Shown: one piece after another, positions 34,186 to 42,860 of the stretch
How positions within the stretch are numbered: the first letter of the stretch is position 1
How the letters are laid out: the number at the start of each line of letters is the position of its first letter
NCBI GenBank assembly: GCA_910587055.1
Contig: CAJUKY010000001.1
Coordinates: 62,001 to 126,000 of the forward strand
DNA length: 64,000 nt
Direction: 5' to 3'
From: Candidatus Gastranaerophilales bacterium
Lineage (GTDB): Bacteria; Cyanobacteriota; Vampirovibrionia; Gastranaerophilales; Gastranaerophilaceae
Program-made: the position numbers and the translations under genes
The notes under the pieces: model-generated
What the model saw: the letters and a program-made list of their open reading frames with translations, nothing else
Database searches by the model: none
What the model was told of the DNA's origin: nothing

Positions 34186-36699
34186 TTATTCGTTATTATT
34201 AAACCAGTATACGCATACATACCCGGGGAGACCGTTTCCGCCTTTACCGGGGCCGATAAGTCTTTCCCAGCCGCCGCCTCCGCCGCCCGCGGAAGATGTA
34301 CCGTATATACTGTTTTGAACATCTGATGAAGAGGGTGTTATTATATTTTCATATGTAAAGCCTTTCCCTATATGCCTGTCTGATGCTGTAGCATCCACTT
34401 TACATATGTTTTCTTCTTCATATAATCCGCCGCAGGCTCCTTTTGTTCCGGTGCCGGAAGTTCCGCCCCTGCCGCCTATACCTTGTTTTGTTAATTGATT
34501 ATATGAACCGTCTTTTCCGTCCAGCCCTTTTTTAATTTCTCTTTTGCCGGGATCTATTGCGTATATATAGGTATCAGCATCGCCAAGAGCTCCTTTTGTT
34601 CCGGGGGTCGGGTTTGACGTTTGATTTTGCGCAGCGGTTCCTTTTTTTCCTCCCTTGCCGCCTTCTACAATAAATGTTCTTGAATCGCTGTCACATTTTA
34701 TTGAAGAAGAACCGCCGTCTGTTCCGTTGTTATCGACATTTCCGCCATTTCCGCCCTTGCCTATTACAAGGGTGCAATTGGATTCTTTTCCGACATAAAG
34801 GTTTGTAATTTTGGCTACACTTCCGCCTCCGCCTCCTCCGCCGGGAGCTGCTGCGAATTTTCTTTTGTATGTTAGTTTAATAAAGCCTCCTGAGCCGTTG
34901 CCGCCTTTACCTATAATGTATCCGTTTGTATTTGATGTTGTTTCTATACTTCTTCCGGCACCTCCTCCTGCACCGGGGTTTGAGCCTGATGACAATGTAG
35001 AACCGGCGCCGTTTGAAGAATTATATCCTGCACCGCTTGTGCTTGAACCGGTGTAAGAAGAGGTTCCTCCTGTACCGCCTGCTGCAATTCCGCTTAATTT
35101 TATTGCACCGTTTGTTCCTTCTTTACCTGTGTTTGTACAATTGAATGCTGCGGCTGTACCTGTTTCTGAATATTGTTTAAAGCAGGTATTTAATGCTTTT
35201 GCACCTCCTTTATTTCCTCCTGTTCCGTTTGTTGTTGTGCCATCTGCAGCATATCCGAAGTTACCGCCGGGTACGGTTATTTTAAATACAACCGCTCCTT
35301 CTTTATTCTTTATTCTTATTATTGAATTATTTCCTGCCGTACCGTTACTTGCTTTTTTACCGGTTGTGCTTGCGGCATTTCCGCCTGTTCCTCCTCCGCC
35401 TGCTGTTAATTCTATAGTTCCGCCCGCGTTATTTTTAATAAATGTATTTAATTCATCATTGATGACATTGTTGCTTGTTACGGAGGGGGAGGCTCCGCCT
35501 CCTCCACCTGAGATGGAGGTGAAGGATTTAACACCTCCGCTTCCAAGAACACATCGGGTAGAAACATATGTCCCAGCGCTCATTGCTGATGAACTCAGTT
35601 GATTACCTGCAACACAGTCAAGTCTTAGATTTGAATTATTTCCATGTACCCAATATGGTTTATATGTTTGAGTTGCATCATAATTACAATATGTATAATT
35701 AGCACTGTTATGACCATCGCAAAGTGAAATTGCATATTTATTTGATATAAATAATGACAGCTCGTCCCTGGTAGGCAGTCTCCAATTACTTCCTGTTGAA
35801 GTCTTTAAGGCATTACAGGCATCTTGCGCCTGTTTATATGTACAGACAATTCTGTTGCAGCCATGGTAATCGTATGCCGTATTTTTACTTGCAATGCAAG
35901 CATTATTTTTGGCAATATAGTCGCCATTACAGCCCGATACACTTTGATTAAACTTTGTTACACAAATGTTATTTATATATGTTGCAAAATTTTCTCCGGT
36001 ATTACCAACCGTGTCGACTTTGCCTGTTCCATAGTTTTTGCAATTCTCTGCCGAGGGTGTAAAAGTTGTATTTATATACTTTACGGCACCGCCGCCGCCA
36101 CCGCCGCCTCCTGCTGTCATAAAGCCTATTTTAAATTCATCCATATCTTCCGTTATGGTTAAAGTTTTGGAAACATTTGCCGTATTTGTGCTTTGAGCAG
36201 AAAGTGTCTGGTTATCCAGCACTTTTTGACTTGTTGCTCCCGCTCCGCCACCGCCGCCTGAAGCTATTATAAAGTTTGCATAATATACATCTTTCAGCGA
36301 CATATCAACCGTGTTAAGAGAATCTTTATAAGGATAACACTGGTAACCTTCAGGGTTTTTCACCACTCCGCCGGTTCCCGATATAACAATGTTTTCATTC
36401 ATTTTCCTTGTCATGACAGGGGCAAGGGCTGCAAGTAATATTGATACCACAAGAAGAGCCATGAGCATTTCAACTAATGAAAAAGCAAATTTTCTAGATT
36501 GCCGCAGTCGCCTGAAGGCTCCTTCGCAATGACCAATGAAAGAAAAGCCGGCTTTTCCTGATTGCAGCGCCTCCTTTTGCCGAAATTTTAATTTCGTGCA
36601 AAATGGACCCTCTTGGAGGGCTTCCTCCGGTCGCTCGCAATGACGAATGGGGGAAAAAGCGTGCAAAAAGCGCCGCAAAGGCGATAAACAATTTTTCAT
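34186..36699 (-). CDS. giant glycine-rich prepilin-like protein B with DUF1566-like domain
   Basis: An 837-residue paralogue of protein A. The class III-type site A72|FSLVEM and helix to about residue 100 are nearly identical to A, but the leader is 72 residues because one full and one short repeat copy are translated in it. The mature part has glycine modules (GGGGGGGGAVKY, GGTGGTSSYTGSS) closing in GGFIKLTYKR and PGYVCVYWF. Between them, residues about 230-395 form a cysteine-rich domain with NWRLPTRDELSLF, the WRLPT hallmark of DUF1566/Fib-succ-major lectin-like domains. AAAGG lies 7 nt before the ATG. Expected to be exported by the pilus/type II pathway and surface-exposed. Ligand binding is inference. 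Confidence 0.8.
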   Translation of the reverse strand: MKNCLSPLRRFLHAFSPIRHCERPEEALQEGPFCTKLKFRQKEALQSGKAGFSFIGHCEGAFRRLRQSRKFAFSLVEMLMALLVVSILLAALAPVMTRKMNENIVISGTGGVVKNPEGYQCYPYKDSLNTVDMSLKDVYYANFIIASGGGGGAGATSQKVLDNQTLSAQSTNTANVSKTLTITEDMDEFKIGFMTAGGGGGGGGAVKYINTTFTPSAENCKNYGTGKVDTVGNTGENFATYINNICVTKFNQSVSGCNGDYIAKNNACIASKNTAYDYHGCNRIVCTYKQAQDACNALKTSTGSNWRLPTRDELSLFISNKYAISLCDGHNSANYTYCNYDATQTYKPYWVHGNNSNLRLDCVAGNQLSSSAMSAGTYVSTRCVLGSGGVKSFTSISGGGGGASPSVTSNNVINDELNTFIKNNAGGTIELTAGGGGTGGNAASTTGKKASNGTAGNNSIIRIKNKEGAVVFKITVPGGNFGYAADGTTTNGTGGNKGGAKALNTCFKQYSETGTAAAFNCTNTGKEGTNGAIKLSGIAAGGTGGTSSYTGSSTSGAGYNSSNGAGSTLSSGSNPGAGGGAGRSIETTSNTNGYIIGKGGNGSGGFIKLTYKRKFAAAPGGGGGGGSVAKITNLYVGKESNCTLVIGKGGNGGNVDNNGTDGGSSSIKCDSDSRTFIVEGGKGGKKGTAAQNQTSNPTPGTKGALGDADTYIYAIDPGKREIKKGLDGKDGSYNQLTKQGIGGRGGTSGTGTKGACGGLYEEENICKVDATASDRHIGKGFTYENIITPSSSDVQNSIYGTSSAGGGGGGWERLIGPGKGGNGLPGYVCVYWFNNNE
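36494..36533 (-). repeat. short repeat copy C in the prepilin B leader
   Basis: A 40-bp minus-strand relic: GTCATTGCGA, a GAAGG-ag-CCTTC hairpin, then GCGGCAATCTAG. It has the same two ends as the 87-88 bp copies but lacks their centre. It is translated directly before the prepilin cleavage site. Confidence 0.75.
36558..36644 (-). repeat. dispersed repeat copy B in the prepilin B leader
   Basis: An 87-bp minus-strand element nearly identical to copy A at 3422-3509: it shares the CCCTCCAAGAGG hairpin, the block CCATTTTGCACGAAATTAAA and the GCAATC end. It is translated in the same reading frame as copy A. Confidence 0.85.
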
Positions 36700-36760
36700 T
36701 TTCGTAACCTTTACTTATTTAAGATAAACAATAAAACAACTTAACAATATTAAGTTTATT

Positions 36761-36805
36761 AATGAATTTTCATTATATTAATGTATATTCACTATAATAA
36801 TGAAT
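36761..36805. promoter_or_regulatory. candidate operator, AATGAA/TTCATT repeats
   Basis: A perfect palindrome AATGAATTTTCATT (36761-36774) and a second inverted pair ATTCA...TGAAT (36787-36805) lie in the divergent region between prepilin B and a small HTH gene. They are suitable binding sites for that HTH protein, with both genes as possible targets. The assignment is inference. Confidence 0.45.
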
Positions 36806-36843
36806 TGTACTTTATTTTCATGTGTATGTCAACATAATAGAAT

Positions 36844-37062
36844 ATGGGAATAAGAGACAGAATAAAAAGCATAATTATCGCTGCAGGATGGAATTATGTT
36901 GAGCTGGCGGAGGAGCTTACAAAAATAACGGGCAGAAAATACACAAATCAGCTTATTTCAAACAGAATAAGAAAGGAAATTATCAGTTTTAAAGAAGTTG
37001 AACTCATCTGCCGCATTACAGGTTACAATATAGAGTTTACAAAAGACGGCACAAAAGCATAA
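36844..37062 (+). CDS. small HTH regulator
   Basis: A 72-residue protein, all of it one helix-turn-helix domain: RIKSIIIAAGWNYVELAEEL, then YTNQLISNRIRKEIISFKEV and ICRITGYNIEF. This matches small regulators common in Firmicutes and phages (MxIRDxIK ... LSxKLRRGTIxYxEV). It is divergent from prepilin B with palindromic repeats between them. No Shine-Dalgarno sequence is visible, and a CATAAT box ends 5 nt before the ATG, so the mRNA may be leaderless. Confidence 0.75.
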   Translation: MGIRDRIKSIIIAAGWNYVELAEELTKITGRKYTNQLISNRIRKEIISFKEVELICRITGYNIEFTKDGTKA

Positions 37063-37249
37063 AGATACTAAATCCCGTCCCGCACACATTTCCAAAGATA
37101 AATTGTTTAGTCTTATTTAGCTTTTTTAAGAAAACTTAAAAAATATTTACAAATTGTACTTGAATATTATTAGTGTTTAATGTAGTATCAAGTGTACAAT
37201 AGATTAAATGTGTTAAAAATATTAATAAAATAAGGAAAAGGTAAATAAA

Positions 37250-37603
37250 ATGAATCCTATCATCAGCGAATTAGAAAAAGAATATACGCAGAAAGAAATG
37301 CCTGAAACAAACCCCGGCGATACCGTTAAAGTATTCGTTAGAATTATTGAAGGCAACAAAGAAAGAACACAGGCTTTTGAAGGCACCGTTATTAAAAAAC
37401 ACGGTTCAGGAATCAACAAAACAATCACTGTAAGAAAAATCTTCCAGGGCGTTGGTGTTGAAAGAGTTTTTGCTATTTACTCACCCAGAATTGAAAAAAT
37501 TCAAGTATTAAGAAAGGGTGACGTTAGACGTTCTAAATTATATTATTTAAGAGAACGTTCAGGCAAAGCTACAAGAATCAGAGAAAAGCTTGAAAAAAGA
37601 TAA
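37250..37603 (+). CDS. rplS: ribosomal protein L19
   Basis: A 117-residue 50S subunit protein at the interface with the 30S subunit. The family signature VFAIYSPRIEKIQVLRKGDVRR-type core is intact, with the preceding GDTVKVFVRIIEGNKERTQ and the basic C-terminus KLYYLRERSGKATRIREK. A ribosome site (AAGGAAAAGG) precedes the ATG. The following rbgA and rnhB genes give the rplS-ylqF-rnhB order also seen in Firmicutes, with a terminator after rplS limiting read-through. Confidence 0.97.
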   Translation: MNPIISELEKEYTQKEMPETNPGDTVKVFVRIIEGNKERTQAFEGTVIKKHGSGINKTITVRKIFQGVGVERVFAIYSPRIEKIQVLRKGDVRRSKLYYLRERSGKATRIREKLEKR

Positions 37604-37630
37604 ATTCTTTTTAAAGTGAAGGTTTTATAA

Positions 37631-37663
37631 AATGCCGCAAAAGTCAATTTCTGCGGCATTTTT
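37631..37663 (+). terminator. terminator after rplS
   Basis: A perfect 9-bp stem AATGCCGCA/TGCGGCATT (37631-37639 and 37652-37660) ends in a T-run. It lies inside the longest possible rbgA frame, which supports the later rbgA start. Confidence 0.8.
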
Positions 37664-37715
37664 AAGTATAATAGCATATATTAACAATGTGCATTTTTGT
37701 ACATCAGGCGGCAGA

Positions 37716-38555
37716 ATGAATAATCATATACACTGGTACCCGGGACATATTGCAAAAGCGGAAAGACTTTTAAAAGAAAAACTCAACCTTGTTGATGTTG
37801 TTCTTGAGGTTTTGGATGCCAGAATTCCAGCTTCAAGTTCGTATGGCAATACAGAGGCACTGTTTAAAAACAAACCGAGGATTATTCTTTTAAATAAATG
37901 CGACCTTTCAGACCCTTCCGAGAATTCAAAATGGCAGAAAAAAATTGAAGAAAAAACGGGTGCTGTGTGCCTTTTAACAACAAATGCGGGTGCAAAAGAT
38001 ACAAATTTAATAATAAATAAAATTATTGAAATTTCAAAACCGGTTATTGATAAAATGGTACAAAAAGGACTTTTGCCGCGCCCAGCCCGTGTTATGGTAG
38101 CAGGGATGCCTAATGTCGGTAAATCAAGCACCATAAACCGTTTAATTAAAAAATCAAAAACAAAAATAGGCGCAAAAGCCGGCGTCACAAGGCAGCAACA
38201 GTGGGTAAGAGTGCATGAAAAAATTGAACTTCTTGACACCCCGGGGATTATTCCTATGAAACAGGAAAATCAGGAAGCGGCATTGAAACTCGCTTTTGTA
38301 AATTCGATAGGCGAAAATGCCTATGATAATGAATATGCGGCTGTAGAGCTTTTAAAGATTTTAGGCGCAAAATATGAACAAAATTTAAGGGATTATTACA
38401 ATTTGAAAGATTATGATATAACAATTGAAAATATTGCGCTTGCAAGAAACTGGATTGTAAAAGAAGGAAAGCCCGATATAACAAGATGTGCGCAATTTAT
38501 TTTAACAAATTTCAGAGAAGGAAAAATAGGGAAATTTACACTTGATGAATGCTGA
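37716..38555 (+). CDS. rbgA: ribosome biogenesis GTPase
   Basis: A 279-residue circularly permuted GTPase (YlqF/RbgA) needed for late 50S assembly. It starts with the family motif HIHWYPGHIAKA, then G4 (NKCDL), then G1 GMPNVGKSS, G2-region GVTRQQQWV and G3 DTPGI, the permuted G4-G1-G3 order. The ATG at 37716 follows GGCGG and lies beyond the rplS terminator; an upstream ATG at 37632 would sit inside that hairpin. The stop overlaps the rnhB start by 11 bp, so the two are coupled. Confidence 0.93.
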   Translation: MNNHIHWYPGHIAKAERLLKEKLNLVDVVLEVLDARIPASSSYGNTEALFKNKPRIILLNKCDLSDPSENSKWQKKIEEKTGAVCLLTTNAGAKDTNLIINKIIEISKPVIDKMVQKGLLPRPARVMVAGMPNVGKSSTINRLIKKSKTKIGAKAGVTRQQQWVRVHEKIELLDTPGIIPMKQENQEAALKLAFVNSIGENAYDNEYAAVELLKILGAKYEQNLRDYYNLKDYDITIENIALARNWIVKEGKPDITRCAQFILTNFREGKIGKFTLDEC

Positions 38556-39225
38556 AAAATGTAGAGAATTATTCAATTTTGATATAGAGCAATTAAAGAA
38601 ATCGAAGTGTAATCTTTTAATAGGGGTGGATGAAGCTGGAAGGGGACCTGCAGTGGGGCCTGTATTTGCGGCAGCTGTATGCTTCAAGGAGCAGAGCGAG
38701 GAGCTGATAAATAAGCTTGCAAAATTGAATGATTCAAAAAAGGTGAGCGAGAAAAACCGCCTTGAATTGTATCCGATTATTAAAGAAAATACCGTAAATT
38801 CCGTGCAGATGGTAAATGAAGGAATGATAGACAGGATAAATATTTTAAATGCGACATTTGAAGCTATGAAAAATGCCTGTATGGATGTAGTGCGTGAAGT
38901 CAGGACAACTTGCATGGTGCTTGTGGATGGAAATCATAAAATAAAAGGGTATGAATTTCCGCAAAAACCTGTAATAAAAGGGGATGCACAATCCGCATCA
39001 ATTGCCGCTGCAAGTATTCTCGCCAAAGTGGAGCGGGATAATTACATGAAAGCACTTGATGAAGAGTATCCGCAGTATGGCTGGAAGAGCAACAAGGGAT
39101 ACTTATCGCAGGCACATATTGAAGCGATTTTAAAATACGGGGTTACAAAATATCACAGGAAAAAATTTGTACAGAATATTCTTGATAATGCGGGGGTTGA
39201 ACAGCAAAAGCTGGATTTAGCCTGA
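38545..39225 (+). CDS. rnhB: ribonuclease HII
   Basis: A 226-residue enzyme that cuts RNA in RNA-DNA hybrids and removes single ribonucleotides. The catalytic GVDEAGRGPAVGPVFAAAV carries the DE pair, followed by LNDSKKVSEKNR and the later Asp residues in VDGNHK and KGDAQSASIAAASILAKV. The C-terminal GYLSQAHIEAILKYGVTKYH is typical. The ATG at 38545 is used; a TTG one codon earlier is less likely. It overlaps the end of rbgA by 11 bp. Confidence 0.95.
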   Translation: MNAEKCRELFNFDIEQLKKSKCNLLIGVDEAGRGPAVGPVFAAAVCFKEQSEELINKLAKLNDSKKVSEKNRLELYPIIKENTVNSVQMVNEGMIDRINILNATFEAMKNACMDVVREVRTTCMVLVDGNHKIKGYEFPQKPVIKGDAQSASIAAASILAKVERDNYMKALDEEYPQYGWKSNKGYLSQAHIEAILKYGVTKYHRKKFVQNILDNAGVEQQKLDLA

Positions 39226-39405
39226 TATTCTGCTGCGGGGCGGTGCACTTTGTATGCACCCGAATATAATTTTGTTAACTTTTGTTACAAAATCCTGAAA
39301 TTTTTTCATTTTCACGCAAAAAAAAAAATTTGGAGCGTTGTAGGTGCAACATACTAAATTTTATTAGTGTTGTGTTAGTAGAATATATAAAGGAATTTAG
39401 AGAAA

Positions 39406-40704
39406 ATGCAAGTTAACAGAATTTCTTCTGTAAACAACTATTCTGTGAATGGTGTAAACAGAAATCAAAATCAGGTTAGAAAAAATGACGTTAGTTTTAG
39501 AGCTCTTGTAACACAAACGGCTGTCGATTCTTATGCTCCTCTGGTTGAAAAAGGAATTGGCCGTTTTATGGACTATATGAAGGATTTAACAATGCAGGCT
39601 GTTAATAAAAACGGCGGTGCTATGGAACAATTAAAAAAACTTATCGGTTCAACCTCTGCAGAAGCTCTTGTTAAAAACCCGCAGGCTTATACGGAAGCTT
39701 TAGATAAACAAGCTACAAAATTACTTCCTTTGAGCGGACAGGGTTCAAGAGGGGCTGAAATCAGAAATAAAATCACAAGCCAGCTTGGAATACCCAACAC
39801 AAATAAAACAGATGTTCCGCTTCCTGCAGTTATAGGTAAAGCTGCTGACGGTGAGAAAATCTATTTAACTACAGCAAATAATGAACTTTTACATATGATG
39901 GAAGCCGGACAACTTTCACCGTTTGAAAAAATTCATACAATAAGAACTGATGTGAGCGACGGTGATGCTACAGTTCTTGTTGAAGGTTTGAAAAAAGGAA
40001 TTATCCCGACAGACAGACCGGCTTTATTCAGCTACACTGATGACGTTGGTACAAAAGGTCATGAAGACTATTCAGAACTTATGAAAAGATTCAAAGAATT
40101 GGGCTCTGATTCACCTGTTGAAGTAATTTCAAGGGGATATTTAGAAACTCAGGAAAAGGCAGCAAAGACTCTCGGAACATTCCTTGCTGAAGATGAAAAC
40201 AAAGTATTCTTCAAAGTATTTGAAAAACCCGAACTTGAAACATTGCGTGAACATTTAGGACCCGATGAAAAAGTAATGACGAATATTGGTAAAACTTTAT
40301 TCACACCAAAAGGTTTAGAAGAAATCAAGAGTAGAATTCCTGCAGGCGGAGTTAACGACCCTGTAAATACCCTTATCAAAATGGATAAAGGTCAGCCGAA
40401 ATGGCACGTTACAGAAGGCATCTTAAAACCTGCCGGTGAAAGAGGTGTACTTAATGTTATACCTAAAGGCGGTCAATTCAGTGATATTGGCAACGGAACC
40501 GTATTTACAGATATTATGACAGATATTGCAGGCGGCAAATTCCCGAATGTTTTCCCCGAAACTCTTGAAGCACAAATCAGAAAAAATGTTAAACTTGCAC
40601 CGGATGGACTTTCTGCAGTATTAAATTATGGCGATAAAGCTGTAACCTTACCTACAACAAAAGGTAAAGAAGCTGCTGAAGCTGCTGCAAAAGCTGCACA
40701 ATAA
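39406..40704 (+). CDS. unrecognised protein with Asn-rich N-terminus
   Basis: A 432-residue protein of no recognised family, with AAAGGAATTTAGAG before the ATG. It lacks a classic signal peptide. The first 35 residues are Asn/Val/Ser-rich and end in the short hydrophobic motif VSFRALV, like LSFSASF in the protein at 16952-18466. The rest is soluble alpha/beta with Lys/Gly/Pro-rich loops, and the C-terminus is an Ala/Lys helix. An A11 tract lies about 80 bp upstream and may be an UP element. Transcribed alone and followed by a strong terminator. Function unknown. Confidence 0.78.
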   Translation: MQVNRISSVNNYSVNGVNRNQNQVRKNDVSFRALVTQTAVDSYAPLVEKGIGRFMDYMKDLTMQAVNKNGGAMEQLKKLIGSTSAEALVKNPQAYTEALDKQATKLLPLSGQGSRGAEIRNKITSQLGIPNTNKTDVPLPAVIGKAADGEKIYLTTANNELLHMMEAGQLSPFEKIHTIRTDVSDGDATVLVEGLKKGIIPTDRPALFSYTDDVGTKGHEDYSELMKRFKELGSDSPVEVISRGYLETQEKAAKTLGTFLAEDENKVFFKVFEKPELETLREHLGPDEKVMTNIGKTLFTPKGLEEIKSRIPAGGVNDPVNTLIKMDKGQPKWHVTEGILKPAGERGVLNVIPKGGQFSDIGNGTVFTDIMTDIAGGKFPNVFPETLEAQIRKNVKLAPDGLSAVLNYGDKAVTLPTTKGKEAAEAAAKAAQ

Positions 40705-40729
40705 TGATTTAGGCATTATGCCTGATTTT

Positions 40730-40768
40730 AAAAGACCTTTCCTTATTTAATTTGGAAGGGTCTTTTTT
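40730..40768. terminator. bidirectional terminator between the 39406 gene and flhA
   Basis: A 13-bp stem with one G-T pair, AAAAGACCTTTCC/GGAAGGGTCTTTT, followed by a T-run on the plus strand. Its right end touches the flhA stop codon, so it can serve both convergent genes. Confidence 0.8.
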
Positions 40769-42860
40769 AATACCCTTCTCCAATTGTGTCGATGGCTTCT
40801 ACGCGGATGTCTGTTATGAGTTCCGAGTATGAAATTACAACAATAGTGGGGATATGACGTTCGAGCATTTGATACAAAGGCAGGCGGATTCTCGGCGAGC
40901 AGAGAATTACAGGCTGGGTGCCGACTGTCTGATGAGCCTTCATAAGCGTATTTGCCGTTGTTTCAATTAATTCCTGCACCTGCATGGGGTTCAAAAGGAA
41001 CATTGTACCGAGTTCCGTTCTCTGGCAGGAGTCATCAAGGGTTTTTTCCCATTCGCTTGAAAGCGTGAGTGCATATAAAACCTTATCCTTATTTGAATTT
41101 GCAAGACAAATCTGGCGGCCGAGAGCGGCACGGAGCCTTTCTGATAAAATATCAGGCTCTTTTGAAAACCTTGCATAGTCGCACAAGCGCTCGAATATAA
41201 AGATAATATCTTTTATCGAAACTTTTTCTCTGATTAGGTTTACAAAGATTTTTCTAAGGTCGGATGTTGATATAATTGTCGGAACAAGGTCGTTTACAAG
41301 GGTCGGGTCTTGAGATTTTACGAGCTCCATCAGCTTTAAAACGTCCGTTTTTGTCATAACTTCATCAACATATTTGCGCACGCAATCCTGCAGGTGGGTT
41401 ACAATAACATCTACGGAATCCACTGCCGTTATTCTATCGTTTTTATTAATATACTGCCCGTCAATCCAGTAAGCTTGCGATTGATAAGTAGGGTCAACCG
41501 ATACTATAACGTTTTCGGGCACCTTTTTACCGAGCGCTTCCCACTGATCGGCAATTACCATAAATTTACCCGGATAAACCATGCCTGTAGCCACGGTATT
41601 TGAGCGGATTGCAATTAAATATTCATTATCCGCAATGGCCGATGAGTCCATAATTCTTATATTTGGGATGATATAGCCGAGCTCATCCGTTACCCTTTGG
41701 CGGAGCGCGGCAATTTTAGCAAGCAATTGGCCGTCCTGATCGGGGTCTGCTATCACAAGAAGCCCTGCACCTACCTGTAAACTCAAAACGTCAACACCGA
41801 GGCGTTCATACATTTTATTCGGGTTAACAAGATCCTGCATATTCTGTTTCACGGCATCTAATTGTCCAAGCTGCTGTTGAACATCCTGATTTACAAGAAC
41901 AGAGAAGCCTGCTGTCGCTATAATTATTGTAAACAGTACAAAAGGCCACCATGGAAGCCCCGTAATGGGCGATGTAAAGGCAATCAGCATCAAAAATCCG
42001 CAGGCAAAAAATAAGCTCTGAGGTTTTGATAAAATCTGCGCGGAAACATCCTTACCCAATGAGGTAGATGCCGCAGTAGAACGGGTCATCACGATACCTG
42101 ATGAAATTGACATCAAAAGCGATGGCACCTGAGAGCAAAGACCGTCGCCGATTGTTAAAACAGTATACTTTGAAACGGCATCCGCCATTGGCATCTGGTT
42201 CATCCCGACGCCTATAATCAAACCGCCGAGGATATTTATTACGGTAATAATAATACCTGCAATCGTATCTCCCTTAACGAATTTCATCGCACCATCCATT
42301 GAACCGAAGAGCGATGATTCCCTTTGAAGGTCTTCACGGCGTTTTACCGCTTCTTCGGGAGAAATAAGCCCTGCGTTAAAATCGGCGTCGATTGTCATCT
42401 GTTTACCGGGCATAGCATCAAGCGCAAACCTTGCTGAAACCTCAGCGATACGTTCCGCACCTTTTGTAATTACCATAAACTGTACAACCGTGATAATAAG
42501 GAAGATTACACCCCCTACAATCATGTTTCCGCCCGTTACGAATTGGCCGAATGATTCAATAACCTGCCCTGCATCCCCTTTTGCAAGGATAAGACGAGTG
42601 GATGCAATCGAAAGCACAAGCCTGAACATTGTACCGATAAGAATAATAGACGGGAAAGCGGCAAGTTCAAGCGGCTTTTGCACATACAGGGATATCATCA
42701 AAAGTACAATTCCAAGAGTGATATTAAGCGATATGGAAAGGTTTATAACCCAGTTTGGCATTTCCATAAGCAATATCAAAATCAAAACGATAACAAACAG
42801 CGCAAGGGCAATTTCTGAAATCGGATTGTTTGCAGGTGCTCCCCCTTTTGCCTGTGCCAT
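40767..42860 (-). CDS. flhA: flagellar biosynthesis protein FlhA
   Basis: A 697-residue inner-membrane component of the flagellar type III export gate. Eight or so hydrophobic helices occupy residues 15-330, with the FHIPEP signature RIAEVSARFALDAMPGKQM followed by DADFNAGLISPEEAVKRRED near residues 140-180. The C-terminal cytosolic domain (about 350-697) is complete. SctV of virulence systems is excluded by the neighbours fliH, fliF and fliE. The ATG overlaps the fliH stop (TAATG). Confidence 0.95.
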   Translation of the reverse strand: MAQAKGGAPANNPISEIALALFVIVLILILLMEMPNWVINLSISLNITLGIVLLMISLYVQKPLELAAFPSIILIGTMFRLVLSIASTRLILAKGDAGQVIESFGQFVTGGNMIVGGVIFLIITVVQFMVITKGAERIAEVSARFALDAMPGKQMTIDADFNAGLISPEEAVKRREDLQRESSLFGSMDGAMKFVKGDTIAGIIITVINILGGLIIGVGMNQMPMADAVSKYTVLTIGDGLCSQVPSLLMSISSGIVMTRSTAASTSLGKDVSAQILSKPQSLFFACGFLMLIAFTSPITGLPWWPFVLFTIIIATAGFSVLVNQDVQQQLGQLDAVKQNMQDLVNPNKMYERLGVDVLSLQVGAGLLVIADPDQDGQLLAKIAALRQRVTDELGYIIPNIRIMDSSAIADNEYLIAIRSNTVATGMVYPGKFMVIADQWEALGKKVPENVIVSVDPTYQSQAYWIDGQYINKNDRITAVDSVDVIVTHLQDCVRKYVDEVMTKTDVLKLMELVKSQDPTLVNDLVPTIISTSDLRKIFVNLIREKVSIKDIIFIFERLCDYARFSKEPDILSERLRAALGRQICLANSNKDKVLYALTLSSEWEKTLDDSCQRTELGTMFLLNPMQVQELIETTANTLMKAHQTVGTQPVILCSPRIRLPLYQMLERHIPTIVVISYSELITDIRVEAIDTIGEGY

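Noticed and set aside
34186..36699. Complete diversity-generating retroelement
   Set aside because: Only a DUF1566-like domain is present; no reverse transcriptase, accessory gene or template repeat is visible in the window.
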